The notes under the pieces are model-generated. The model saw only the letters and a list, made by a program, of their open reading frames with translations, was not told the origin of the DNA and searched no databases. The position numbers and the translations under genes were made by a program. A DNA stretch of 21,422 bases from JBHEKP01 sp041859375. Its GTDB lineage: Bacteria > Hydrogenedentota > Hydrogenedentia > Hydrogenedentales > CAITNO01. Positions 1 through 7,561 of the stretch are shown piece by piece. Each line of letters starts with the position of its first letter. Positions within the stretch are counted from its first letter, which is position 1. The stretch lies in assembly GCA_041859375.1 (NCBI GenBank), contig JBHEKP010000070.1, positions 1-21,422 of the forward strand, given 5' to 3'.

Positions 1-669
1 TATCGTTCCGGCCATTTTTAAAGGAGGTATTCTTTTTCCGGTCGTCACATCCCAGCGGTCCACATTTGCGCTGTAAAATTGCAGGCCTGCCGAATACAAC
101 ACTTTCGCGTCCGGGGATACGGTTGCATAAAACACTTGCAGGGGATATGTCTTGAAAGTGCGCAGACACTCGCCGGTGCCCACATCCCACAGTTTCAAGG
201 CAAACAAAGTGCCTGTTACCGCTTTTGTGCCGTCCAAAGAAAAAGCACCGCATGCGACCGGTGGTTGCTTTGATATGGATAATTTTTCAAATAAGTTTTC
301 CGCCGCTTCCGGATCCGCATTCATTTCATCAACCAGTTGTTCCACTAGGGATTTGTCATAGTCGAGATAATCTTCCGCGGCATACGCGGCAAACGTGTGG
401 ATCACTTTTCCCGTTTCGGTGTCCCAAAGCGTTACCTTTCCACCAGGGGCGTTTGACAATACTTTGCTTCCATCCGAAGAGATGCTCATGAATGAAAACG
501 CGACCATATGCTCCGAGGTGTCGGGCGTATTCTGGGTTGTGTTTTTGGCGGTTTTTTTTGCATCAGATTCGGTGGAGGAGGCGGAATCTGGCCCGGCGTA
601 TGCCATTGGAACTATAAAAAGCGCCAAGATGGCCAGCGACAGCGCCATTGGAAGGTTCTTGACTGTCAT
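1..669 (-). CDS. Secreted WD40-like beta-propeller protein, N-terminal part
   Basis: This reading frame is open from an ATG at 669 to the left edge (223 codons, no stop), so the C-terminus is missing. A GGAGGGG ribosome site lies at 675-681, five bases before the start. Residues 1-25 form a Sec signal peptide ending in AYA. Residues 27-53 are a Ser/Thr/Lys-rich linker. Three propeller blade signatures follow: VTLWDTETGKVIHTF (79-93), LKLWDVGTGECLRTF (158-172) and VDRWDVTTGKRI (203-214), each preceded by an S-x-DG/DA-x-K turn. An acidic insert (about 94-138) separates the first two blades. WD40 and quinoprotein-like propellers are protein-interaction scaffolds, so no enzymatic role can be assigned. 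G+C content is visibly lower than in the neighbouring operon. The family call is good, and the specific function is unknown. Confidence 0.85.
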   Translation of the reverse strand, partial: MTVKNLPMALSLAILALFIVPMAYAGPDSASSTESDAKKTAKNTTQNTPDTSEHMVAFSFMSISSDGSKVLSNAPGGKVTLWDTETGKVIHTFAAYAAEDYLDYDKSLVEQLVDEMNADPEAAENLFEKLSISKQPPVACGAFSLDGTKAVTGTLFALKLWDVGTGECLRTFKTYPLQVFYATVSPDAKVLYSAGLQFYSANVDRWDVTTGKRIPPLKMAGTI

Positions 670-720
670 TTATGCCCCTCCATCAAATGTGTTGGCATGA
701 TGATTCCTGTTCCATGGGTA

Positions 721-749
721 ATGGTAGTCAAAAAACATGGAAACCGCAA
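721..749 (-). promoter_or_regulatory. Putative sigma-70 promoter of the WD40-like gene
   Basis: Read on the minus strand, TTGCGG (744-749) is followed after 17 bases by TACCAT (721-726). The predicted transcription start leaves a leader of about 45 bases before the ATG at 669. This is consensus matching only. Confidence 0.4.
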
Positions 750-795
750 GGGGTGAATCGATGGTGTTTGGGGTGTGGATGGCTGCCGGGAAGGG

Positions 796-943
796 TTCTC
801 ACACGAAGGCGTGGCGGCACGGCGGATGAGGTTGGATGGTTCTACGCAAAGGCGCAAAGACGCAAAGGATGAGGGGGGGGATGGGAGGCCGGGACAATCT
901 TGTGTTGATGCATTCTTTGTGGCTCCGTGCCTCCGTGTGAGAA
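796..943. repeat. Degenerate inverted-repeat element with internal octamer repeats
   Basis: The left arm TTCTCACACGAAGGC (796-810) matches the reverse complement of GCCTCCGTGTGAGAA (929-943) with one mismatch. Between the arms lie three tandem octamers of form NCGCAAAG (844-851, 852-859, 860-867). No convincing ORF or transposase is inside. It resembles the short dispersed non-coding repeats that are common in large environmental bacterial genomes; that identification is from memory and not proven here. Together with the element at 991-1017 it accounts for most of the gene-free stretch 670-1102. Confidence 0.55.
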
Positions 944-990
944 TTTTCTTACGAAAAACCGGGCAAGGAGGCAGAGGCAGAACGAAGAAT

Positions 991-1017
991 GGCGGGTTTC
1001 GCTTTGTTTCACCCGCC
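991..1017. repeat. REP-like hairpin, GGCGGGT/ACCCGCC arms
   Basis: GGCGGGT (991-997) and ACCCGCC (1011-1017) are perfect 7-base inverted arms around a 13-base loop. The element continues into a second hairpin, CGGGGG (1021-1026) with CCCCCG (1033-1038). The GGCGGGTTTCGC...ACCCGCCCTACGG pattern is typical of dispersed extragenic palindromes in many bacteria. No T-run follows, so it is not a classical terminator. Confidence 0.55.
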
Positions 1018-1051
1018 CTACGGGGGTGTCTTCCCCCGGAAAGTGTGACTG

Positions 1052-1060
1052 TGCTAGTCT
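1052..1060 (+). promoter_or_regulatory. Putative extended -10 promoter of the partner-switching operon
   Basis: TGC followed by TAGTCT (1055-1060) matches the extended -10 form TGnTAnnnT. No good -35 is visible at 17 bases. If used, transcription starts near 1067. That makes the ATG at 1061 unlikely as a start and favours the one at 1103. Confidence 0.35.
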
Positions 1061-1102
1061 ATGGGGGTGGTTGGGCGGCGAAACTGCGGACGGATTTCGG
1101 CA

Positions 1103-1561
1103 ATGCGCGGGACGATATTTCAGGCGGAAATCGCAAGCACCCCCGAGGCGGCGCACGCGCTGCTGTCCAATGTTCTTGAAACTTTGGAGGGCCGGGGGTG
1201 GATACAGTCCCAGGAGGACCGTTTTGCGCTGTGGCTGTGCCTTGAGGAGGCCCTGAGCAACGCGGTGAAGCACGGCAACAAGGGCCGCGCGGACGCGCGG
1301 GTGACCCTGGAAGTCTCCGAGGACGGGGATCTGGGCCTGTTGTCGGTGGGCGACGAGGGGGGCGGCTTCGACCCGGACAGCGTGTCCATGCCCTGCTGCG
1401 GGGATCTGCACGGGCGGGGCGTATGCCTGATCAAGCATTACATGGAGCGGGTGGTGTACGACCGTTCGCGGCGGCGGCTGGTGATGGCATACCGGCTGCG
1501 GCGAGACGGCGGCGCGAACGGACAGAACGGAGGCGGAAATGGCGCTGTATCTCACCTTTGA
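1103..1561 (+). CDS. Anti-sigma regulatory factor, RsbW/SpoIIAB-type ATPase (serine kinase)
   Basis: A cytoplasmic GHKL-type ATPase of 152 residues. In partner switching it binds and inhibits a target (classically a sigma factor) and phosphorylates the STAS antagonist. The N-box LEEALSNAVKHGNK (47-60) carries the Mg-binding Asn53. The G1 box is DEGGGFD (84-90) and the G2 box GRGVCLI (104-110). An in-frame ATG at 1061 would add 14 residues without a ribosome site and would fall before the predicted transcription start, so 1103 is preferred although its own ribosome site is weak. The 3' end overlaps the STAS gene by 23 bases. The Gly/Asn-rich tail (about 135-150) is low complexity and is the part overlapping the next ribosome site. 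The target sigma factor is not in the window. Confidence 0.88.
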   Translation: MRGTIFQAEIASTPEAAHALLSNVLETLEGRGWIQSQEDRFALWLCLEEALSNAVKHGNKGRADARVTLEVSEDGDLGLLSVGDEGGGFDPDSVSMPCCGDLHGRGVCLIKHYMERVVYDRSRRRLVMAYRLRRDGGANGQNGGGNGAVSHL

Positions 1562-1958
1562 CGAGGTTGGCCCCGTGACGGTGGGCACGATCCACGCGGC
1601 GGACATGCTGGACGACAACAATGTGCGCGATTTCGGCGACCAGGTGCTGGGCCACGTGTCGGAGCGCCCGGACTGCCGCCTGCTGCTGAATTTCCAGCAC
1701 GTGCTGTACCTGAGCAGCGCGGCCATCACGGAGCTGCTCCGCATCCGGGACGCGTGCCGCCCCGGCGGGGGGATGCTGCGCCTGTGCGGGCTGAACGACT
1801 CGATCCGCACGGTGTTTGAAATCACGAACCTGGCGGGCCTTTTTTCGGTGCACAAGGACGACACGCTGGACACGGCGCTGGCGCGCTATGAGCGGGCGCT
1901 GGCCGTGGCGGGAGAGGACGACGGCTGGGATGATCCCGCCGGGGGCGGCGGGGGATGA
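1539..1958 (+). CDS. STAS-domain anti-sigma factor antagonist
   Basis: A 139-residue cytoplasmic STAS protein, the expected partner of the upstream kinase. When unphosphorylated it sequesters the kinase and frees the target. The domain fills residues 1-120. The phosphorylation region reads VLYLSSAAITELLRI (55-69), with Ser59 or Ser60 the likely acceptor. The canonical DSSG motif is altered to LSSAA. The tail (125-139) is acidic then Gly-rich. A ribosome site GGAGG lies inside the end of the preceding gene, a few bases before the ATG, and the stop overlaps the start of the phosphatase gene (ATGA). The tight overlaps imply translational coupling and fixed stoichiometry. Confidence 0.9.
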   Translation: MALYLTFDEVGPVTVGTIHAADMLDDNNVRDFGDQVLGHVSERPDCRLLLNFQHVLYLSSAAITELLRIRDACRPGGGMLRLCGLNDSIRTVFEITNLAGLFSVHKDDTLDTALARYERALAVAGEDDGWDDPAGGGGG

Positions 1959-3922
1959 TGATCCGGTTCCGCACCCGGCTGAGCCTGACTGTCAGCCTGA
2001 TTGTCGTGCTGGCCGTTTCGGGCATGGCCGTGGTGGTCATCTCGATTTACGCGCAGCGCACGGGTGCGCTGTTTTACCACGCGGGGGTGCAGCTCAACCT
2101 GCTGGCGCAGCGCAACATCGAGTACGGGCTGAACCTGCCGCGCAAGGTGATGGACCGCGTCTCCGACCAGATGGTGGTGCAGGCGCTGCTGGTGGCGGAG
2201 CTGGTGGCGCTTTCGGAGTCGGGCGGCAGCGCGGAAAAGCTGGGCGCGGGGGAGATCATCCACCGGGTGAGCGAGCGCTCGGCGGCGCTGCGGGGCTTTC
2301 CGCTGCTCGACGAGGTGTGGGTGACGGACGAGCAGGGCCGTGCGTGGCTGCACCCGGGCGGCGGCCCGGAATTCAATTTTGTGGAGGCGGCGGCCAGGGA
2401 TCCGCAGGTGAGGCCCTTCCTGGGCCTGCTGGAGCAGCCCTTCGCGCCGCCGGTAAAGCAGGAGATGGGGCCGCGCGCGCTGGACAAGGCGCCCTACCAG
2501 TATGTCGGCGTGGGCGGAGTGGACGCGCCGCGCATCGTGCAGGTGGGGGCGGGCGCGGAGCTGATCAATTCCATCACCGCCGATTTCGAGGTGCGGAACG
2601 TGGTGGAGCGGTTCATGACCGGCATGAACTTCGAGCGCATCGCCGTGGTGGACGGGGAGGGCCGGGTGATTGCCGCCTCCGGATCGCCCCGGTACCGGGG
2701 GCAGGGCGTGGTGGACGCGGAGCTGCGGCGGCTCTGCATGGACTTTCTGAAAAGCGGCGAGCCCTTCCGCACGGCCCTTGTGGGCCGGGACGTGGGCGTG
2801 GTTTCGGCGCTCACCCCGGCGGGCGGGGTGCCCCTGGCGCTGTTCATCCAGCACCAGACCAGCGTCGGCATTTTGCTGATCTACCAGTACGTGCTGCTCA
2901 TCGCAGTGGTGGGCGCGGCGGCCATCGTGCTGGGGGTGGTGGCGAGCATCATCCTGAGCCGGGGCCTGTCCCAGCCGCTGGAGGCGCTGATGCGCGGCGC
3001 GAAGGCCTTCGGCGACGGCAACCTGGACTACCGCATCACGCTGCGCCGGAACGACGAATTCAAAGGGGTGGCCCAGTCCTTCAACCACATGGCCGCGTCG
3101 CTGCGCAGGCAGGTGGCGCTGGTGCGGCGGCAGACGGCGGACCGGGAGCGGCTGGAGAGCGAGCTGCGCATCGCGGCGGAGGTGCAGCAGATGCTGCTGC
3201 CCAAGGAGCCGCCGCTGGTGCCCGGCTTCCGCATGGCGGGGCTCTGCCGCCCGGCGAAGACGGTGGGCGGCGACTTTTTCGACTTCATGCCCATGACCGA
3301 CGGGGCGGTGGGCGTGGTGCTGGGCGACGCCACCGGCAAGGGCATGCCCGCGGCGCTGCTGACGACGCAGTGCTGGAGCATGCTGCGCACGCTGGCAAAC
3401 GACTTCCAGGAGCCCGCCGAGCTGCTGCGGCGCACCAACCGCGAACTCAGCCGGCGCATGGGCGCGGCCTACCGCTTTGTGACGCTGTTCTGCCTGCGCG
3501 TGGAGCCCCACGCCGGGGTGGCGCGCTACGCCGTGGCGGGCCACAACCCGCCGCTGATGGTGCTGCCGGGCGACGAGTCCGCGCGGCGCGTCCCCTGCGA
3601 GCCCGCCTTCCCGCTGGGGCTCTCCCGCGAGACGGTCTACCGGGAGAACACGCTGGTGATGCCGCCCGGCGCGGCATTGCTGGTGTTCAGCGACGGCGTG
3701 GCGGACGCGCGCAACTCCCAGGGCGAGTCCTTCGGGGAGAACCGCCTTTCGCGCCTGTTCGCGGAACTGGCCGGGGCGGGCCTGGAACCGGAGGCCATCG
3801 CCGGGCGCATCAGCGCGGAGGTGGTGGAATTTTGCGGCAAGGAGGACGTCTTTGACGACATGACCATGGTGGTGCTGCGCCACGGGGACGCGGAAGCCCC
3901 CGCGCCCGGCAACGTGCCATGA
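1955..3922 (+). CDS. Membrane-bound SpoIIE/RsbU-type PP2C phosphatase with HAMP domain
   Basis: A 655-residue sensor phosphatase expected to dephosphorylate the STAS protein and so switch the module on. Transmembrane helix 1 is about 10-32, an extracytoplasmic sensor region spans about 33-303, helix 2 is about 304-334, HAMP about 335-388, and a short linker leads to the SpoIIE catalytic domain (about 410-642). Metal-binding motifs are all present: GGDFFD (Asp440), GDATGKG (Asp458), FSDG (Asp580) and DDMT (Asp634/635). The sensor region resembles a double Cache-like fold by layout only. The start overlaps the STAS stop, with a second ATG immediately following (1958). Its own stop overlaps the priA start by four bases. 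Function as a partner-switching phosphatase is well supported; the signal is unknown. Confidence 0.92.
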   Translation: MMIRFRTRLSLTVSLIVVLAVSGMAVVVISIYAQRTGALFYHAGVQLNLLAQRNIEYGLNLPRKVMDRVSDQMVVQALLVAELVALSESGGSAEKLGAGEIIHRVSERSAALRGFPLLDEVWVTDEQGRAWLHPGGGPEFNFVEAAARDPQVRPFLGLLEQPFAPPVKQEMGPRALDKAPYQYVGVGGVDAPRIVQVGAGAELINSITADFEVRNVVERFMTGMNFERIAVVDGEGRVIAASGSPRYRGQGVVDAELRRLCMDFLKSGEPFRTALVGRDVGVVSALTPAGGVPLALFIQHQTSVGILLIYQYVLLIAVVGAAAIVLGVVASIILSRGLSQPLEALMRGAKAFGDGNLDYRITLRRNDEFKGVAQSFNHMAASLRRQVALVRRQTADRERLESELRIAAEVQQMLLPKEPPLVPGFRMAGLCRPAKTVGGDFFDFMPMTDGAVGVVLGDATGKGMPAALLTTQCWSMLRTLANDFQEPAELLRRTNRELSRRMGAAYRFVTLFCLRVEPHAGVARYAVAGHNPPLMVLPGDESARRVPCEPAFPLGLSRETVYRENTLVMPPGAALLVFSDGVADARNSQGESFGENRLSRLFAELAGAGLEPEAIAGRISAEVVEFCGKEDVFDDMTMVVLRHGDAEAPAPGNVP

Positions 3923-6378
3923 CCGCTTCGCCCCTGTACGCGGACATCGTCTTTCCCATCGCGGTGGACCAGCCCTTCACCTACGCCGTGCCGGAATCAC
4001 TGCGGGACCGCGCCGCGCCGGGCATGCGCGCCCTCGCGCCGGTGCGCAACAAGGTCACGGCGGGCTATGTGGTGGCGGTGAAGGACCGCACGGACGTGGA
4101 AACCGTGAAGGCGCTGGTGGACCTGCCCGATGCGGAGCCCGTGTTCAACGGGGAGATGCTGCGGCTCTGCCGGTGGATGGCCGACTATTACTGCTGCTCC
4201 TGGGGCGAGGCGCTCCAGTGCGCCCTGCCCGCCGGGGCCAAGTCCTCGGCGCGCACCCTGTACCGGCTGGCGCCGGAGCGTATTTCCGAGGGGCGCTGGT
4301 CGGAGCGGCAGGGCAAAATCATCGCGGCGCTGCACGCGCGCGGCCCGCTCACGGAGCGGCAGCTCGCCGCCGCCGCGGGGGGGCGGGCGCTCAGCAACAC
4401 CCTGCTCGCACTGGTGCGGCGCGGTGTGGTCACGGCGGAATCCGCCCCCGACGGAGGCGGCGTGTCCGTGCTCACCGAGACCTGGGTGCGCGTGGCGGAG
4501 TCCGCCGTGCCGGGCAACGACGCCCTCGCCGCGATGCAGCGGCGCGCGCCGAAGCAGGCGGCGGTCTACCTGGACCTGCTCCACGGCGGGGGGGAAACCG
4601 CCGCCACGGCGCTGTACGCGAAGCACCAGGCGGACAGCACCATTCTGGCGGCGCTGGAGAAGAAGGGGCTGGTGGAGCGCTTTGAGCGCGACATTTACCG
4701 CAGCCCGGAGATAACGGCGGACCCGCGCGCGCAGGAGAAGCACCCGCTCAACCCGGAGCAGCGCGCGGCGCACCGCGCCATCTGCGGGGCGACGGAGGCG
4801 GGCAAATACCAGACTTTTCTGATACGGGGCATCACGGGATCGGGCAAGACCGAGGTGTACCTCCAGGCCATTGAGCGCGTGCTGGAGCTGGGCCGCGACG
4901 CCATCATCCTCGTGCCCGAAATTTCGCTGACCCCCCAGACGGTGGGCCGCTTCTACGCGCGGTTCAGCCGCCGCATCGCCGTGCTGCACAGCGGCCTCAG
5001 CCAGGGCGAGCGCTACGACGAGTGGCGCCGCGCGCGGCAGGGGGAGGTGCGCATCGTGGTGGGCGCGCGCTCCGCCGTGTTTGCGCCCCTGCCGAATGTG
5101 GGCATCATCATCGTGGACGAGGAGCACGACGGCTCCTACAAGCAGGGCGAGGCGCCGCGCTACCACGCGCGCAACGTGGCGATCATGCGCGCGCGCGCGC
5201 TCAACGCCGTGTGCGTCCTCGGGTCGGCCACGCCCTCCGTGGAGTCCTACCACAACTCCGAAACGGGCAAGTCCGTCCGGCTGGAGCTGCTCAAGCGCGC
5301 CACCCGGAGCGAACTGCCCGCCGTGAAAATCGTAGACATGCGCGCCGAGGCCCGGGAGACCAGCGGCCAGCTCGTGCTGTCCCAGGCGCTGGAGGAGGCG
5401 GTGAAGGGCCGGGTAAGCGCGGGCGAGCAGGTCATCCTCCTGCTCAACCGGCGCGGCTTCGCGCCCTTCGTGCTCTGCCCCCAGTGCGGCTGGGTGGCGG
5501 GATGCGACAACTGCCAGGTGAGCCTCACCTACCACAGCGCGGGCTCGGTGCTGAAGTGCCACTACTGCAACGCCGAAAAGCCCAAGCCGCTGATCTGCGG
5601 CAAGTGCCACTTCAACCCGCTCATCTACCTGGGCATGGGCACCCAGAAGGCGGAGGACTACCTCATGCACGCCTTTCCGGGGGCGCGCGTTGCCCGCATG
5701 GACGCCGACACCACCGCGGGCAAGGGGGGCCACGCGAAGATACTGGGGCGCTTCGCCGCCGGGGAGGTGGACATCCTGCTGGGCACGCAGATGCTTGCCA
5801 AGGGCCACGACTATCCGGGGGTGACCCTGGTGGGCGTGATCAACGCCGACAGCGGGCTGGGGCTGCCGGACTTCCGCGCCGCGGAGCAGACCTTCCAATT
5901 GCTCACCCAGGTGGCGGGCCGCGCGGGCCGGGGCGACCGGCCCGGCGAGGTGATTATCCAGACCTTCCGCCCGAAGCATTACGCGGTGGCGGCGGCGGCG
6001 ACGCACGACTACCCCGCCTTTTACGAGAAGGAAATCGCGCTGCGCCACGCGGCGGGGTACCCTCCCTTCCGGCGCATGCTGCATTTTCTGATCGAGTCGG
6101 AGGACCCGGAGGTTGCCGAGCGGGAAGGCTTCCGCCTGCGCAACCTGCTGGCCGCCGCGCTGCGCGCCCCGGACCAGGCCGGGGTGGAGGTGGTCGGCCC
6201 GGCGCCCTCGGTCATCCGCCGCGTCAACCGCCTCTACCGGTGGAACCTTGCGGTGTTCTCACGGTCCGCCCAACAGATCAACGGGCTGGCCCGCCTCGCC
6301 CGGACGCGCTTCATGGAGGAGCACCCCGCGGGCAGGGTGCAGTTGAAGATAGACCCCGACCCCCAGGGGCTGTACTGA
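3919..6378 (+). CDS. priA: Primosomal replication restart helicase PriA
   Basis: The PriA helicase (primosomal protein N') reloads the replisome at stalled forks. The protein has 819 residues, longer than the 732 of E. coli, with extra sequence around 110-260 in the winged-helix region. The N-terminal 3'-DNA-binding domain is 1-105. Helicase motifs include Walker A GITGSGKT (304-311), DEEH (400-403), LGSATPS (434-440), and the C-terminal lobe motifs GTQMLAKGHDYPG and QVAGRAGRGD. Eight zinc-binding cysteines occur in four CxxC pairs (520/523, 529/532, 547/550, 560/563). The ATG overlaps the phosphatase stop by four bases, so priA is read as the last gene of the signalling operon. The 12 bases to the convergent downstream gene hold no convincing terminator. 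Confidence 0.97.
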   Translation: MTASPLYADIVFPIAVDQPFTYAVPESLRDRAAPGMRALAPVRNKVTAGYVVAVKDRTDVETVKALVDLPDAEPVFNGEMLRLCRWMADYYCCSWGEALQCALPAGAKSSARTLYRLAPERISEGRWSERQGKIIAALHARGPLTERQLAAAAGGRALSNTLLALVRRGVVTAESAPDGGGVSVLTETWVRVAESAVPGNDALAAMQRRAPKQAAVYLDLLHGGGETAATALYAKHQADSTILAALEKKGLVERFERDIYRSPEITADPRAQEKHPLNPEQRAAHRAICGATEAGKYQTFLIRGITGSGKTEVYLQAIERVLELGRDAIILVPEISLTPQTVGRFYARFSRRIAVLHSGLSQGERYDEWRRARQGEVRIVVGARSAVFAPLPNVGIIIVDEEHDGSYKQGEAPRYHARNVAIMRARALNAVCVLGSATPSVESYHNSETGKSVRLELLKRATRSELPAVKIVDMRAEARETSGQLVLSQALEEAVKGRVSAGEQVILLLNRRGFAPFVLCPQCGWVAGCDNCQVSLTYHSAGSVLKCHYCNAEKPKPLICGKCHFNPLIYLGMGTQKAEDYLMHAFPGARVARMDADTTAGKGGHAKILGRFAAGEVDILLGTQMLAKGHDYPGVTLVGVINADSGLGLPDFRAAEQTFQLLTQVAGRAGRGDRPGEVIIQTFRPKHYAVAAAATHDYPAFYEKEIALRHAAGYPPFRRMLHFLIESEDPEVAEREGFRLRNLLAAALRAPDQAGVEVVGPAPSVIRRVNRLYRWNLAVFSRSAQQINGLARLARTRFMEEHPAGRVQLKIDPDPQGLY

Positions 6379-6390
6379 GCCGCCCCGGCC

Positions 6391-7347
6391 TCACTCCGGC
6401 CAGATGGTCATGTACAACTGGTTGACGGCGGAGGCGAAGGCGCGGGTCACGGGATGGTCGCCGGGGTAGCGGATGAACTCCACATGGCCGTCCAGGTAGA
6501 GCACATTCGCGCCGCCGGGCACATGGTTGAACCCGTCGGACACGTAGCTGCTCTTGAGCCGCGTGGACACCCGGTCCCACAGGACGGGCAGGGTGCTCTG
6601 GGCCATGTTGGACGCGGCGGGATTGTTGATGTCGGTGATGAGGAAGCGCTCGATGCCCTCGCGGAGGCGGTAGAGCGTGCGCTCGCCCTCCACGGAGCCG
6701 AGGTCCTGGTAGTTCATGTCCTGGTCCAGCGCCAGGGCGTCCTCGGGCGTGGCGGGGAAGTAATGCCGCGACAGCGCCTCCACCAGCTTGTTCACAAAGT
6801 TGGGGTTAATCGAGGGTTCCGGCGGGTTCGCGTTCGGCGCGGCGCCGGGCAGCACCACATGCTCGCTGAGCATGGCCCAGCCGAAATAGTTGTAACTGTC
6901 CTTGGTGTCGGCGGCGCAGGGATCCACCGGCTTCGAGGGGTCGTTGTCGTAGTTCCAGTCGTTCTCGGTGTAGTCCGGCGACGAGGGGCACTGGAGCACC
7001 TCCAGGTCCGCAAGGTATTCGGGGTACATGGACTGCACATCGGGCACGAAAGAACGGGCCTGCGGCACGGAGCACTGGTTGGACACAACGATGGGATCGC
7101 CCGTGGACCAGGGGGTCTCGTTCCGTTTCATGGTGGGCCAGCGCTCGCCGTTCGCCTCGTTGCCGTACATTTTGAAGGCGAGCCCCATCTGCTTGAGGTT
7201 GTTCTGACAGGAGGAACGGCGCGCCGCCTCACGCGCCCGCGCCAGCGCGGGGAGCAAAATCGCCGCCAAAATACCGATAATGGCAATTACTACCAGCAGT
7301 TCAATGAGGGTGAAGCCGCGCCAGCCGGTTTGATCATTTGATGCCAT
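6391..7347 (-). CDS. Prepilin-type (type II pseudopilin-like) exported protein
   Basis: A 318-residue protein with a class III prepilin leader: GFTLIELLVVIAIIGILAA begins near residue 11 after a short basic/polar leader, with Glu at position +5 of the mature chain as expected for PilD-type peptidase processing. The helix is followed by REAARRSSCQNNLKQMG, typical of the DUF1559-like prepilins of Planctomycetes and relatives. The C-terminus has HVPGGANVLYLDGHVEF, a variant of the H-x9-DG motif with ten residues between His and Asp. Such proteins are abundant in PVC and Hydrogenedentota genomes and their function is mostly unknown. The start at 7347 is chosen because AAGGA lies nine bases upstream (7357-7361); an open frame extends to 7599 but crosses the promoter and inverted repeat. 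Confidence 0.9.
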   Translation of the reverse strand: MASNDQTGWRGFTLIELLVVIAIIGILAAILLPALARAREAARRSSCQNNLKQMGLAFKMYGNEANGERWPTMKRNETPWSTGDPIVVSNQCSVPQARSFVPDVQSMYPEYLADLEVLQCPSSPDYTENDWNYDNDPSKPVDPCAADTKDSYNYFGWAMLSEHVVLPGAAPNANPPEPSINPNFVNKLVEALSRHYFPATPEDALALDQDMNYQDLGSVEGERTLYRLREGIERFLITDINNPAASNMAQSTLPVLWDRVSTRLKSSYVSDGFNHVPGGANVLYLDGHVEFIRYPGDHPVTRAFASAVNQLYMTIWPE

Positions 7348-7379
7348 TGAAACTAGTCCTTGGACAGTTATAAATCCAG

Positions 7380-7415
7380 AAATTGGACACAGCCAAACCA
7401 TCTTGTGTCCAATTT
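7380..7415 (-). promoter_or_regulatory. 12-base perfect inverted repeat at the predicted 5' end of the prepilin mRNA
   Basis: AAATTGGACACA (7380-7391) and TGTGTCCAATTT (7404-7415) are perfect inverted arms with a 12-base spacer. A further TTGGACA half-site lies at 7360-7366, so the three half-sites begin at 7360, 7383 and 7406, exactly 23 bases apart. The element sits immediately downstream of the extended -10. It may be a repressor operator or a 5'-terminal mRNA stem-loop. Confidence 0.6.
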
Positions 7416-7421
7416 TTGCAC

Positions 7422-7430
7422 ATACTAGCA
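7422..7430 (-). promoter_or_regulatory. Putative extended -10 promoter of the prepilin gene
   Basis: On the minus strand TGC is followed by TAGTAT (7422-7427), an extended -10. The -35 position is poor. The same TGCTAGTAT string occurs as the -10 region of the ftsK-like gene. Confidence 0.45.
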
Positions 7431-7490
7431 AAATAGTCAACATAAAATTGGTTTGACCCCGGAGTGGAATGTGCCCCCCCTCCTGCCATC

Positions 7491-7520
7491 TTGCGGGGCG
7501 CACGGCCTTGCGGGTATGCT
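7491..7520 (+). promoter_or_regulatory. Putative sigma-70 promoter of the GT39-TPR gene
   Basis: TTGCGG (7491-7496) and TATGCT (7515-7520) are separated by 18 bases, about 40 bases upstream of the ATG at 7562. Confidence 0.45.
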
Positions 7521-7561
7521 GAATCCGGTGAACAAACCGGGCAATTAGGCGCTTCAGGTGA

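Noticed and set aside
1816..3855. A 679-codon plus-strand frame overlapping the STAS and phosphatase genes
   Set aside because: It is an alternate-frame Ala/Gly/Arg-rich shadow of the phosphatase.
6379..6390. Bidirectional terminator between priA and the prepilin gene
   Set aside because: Only 4-bp GC pairings are possible and there is no T-run on either strand.
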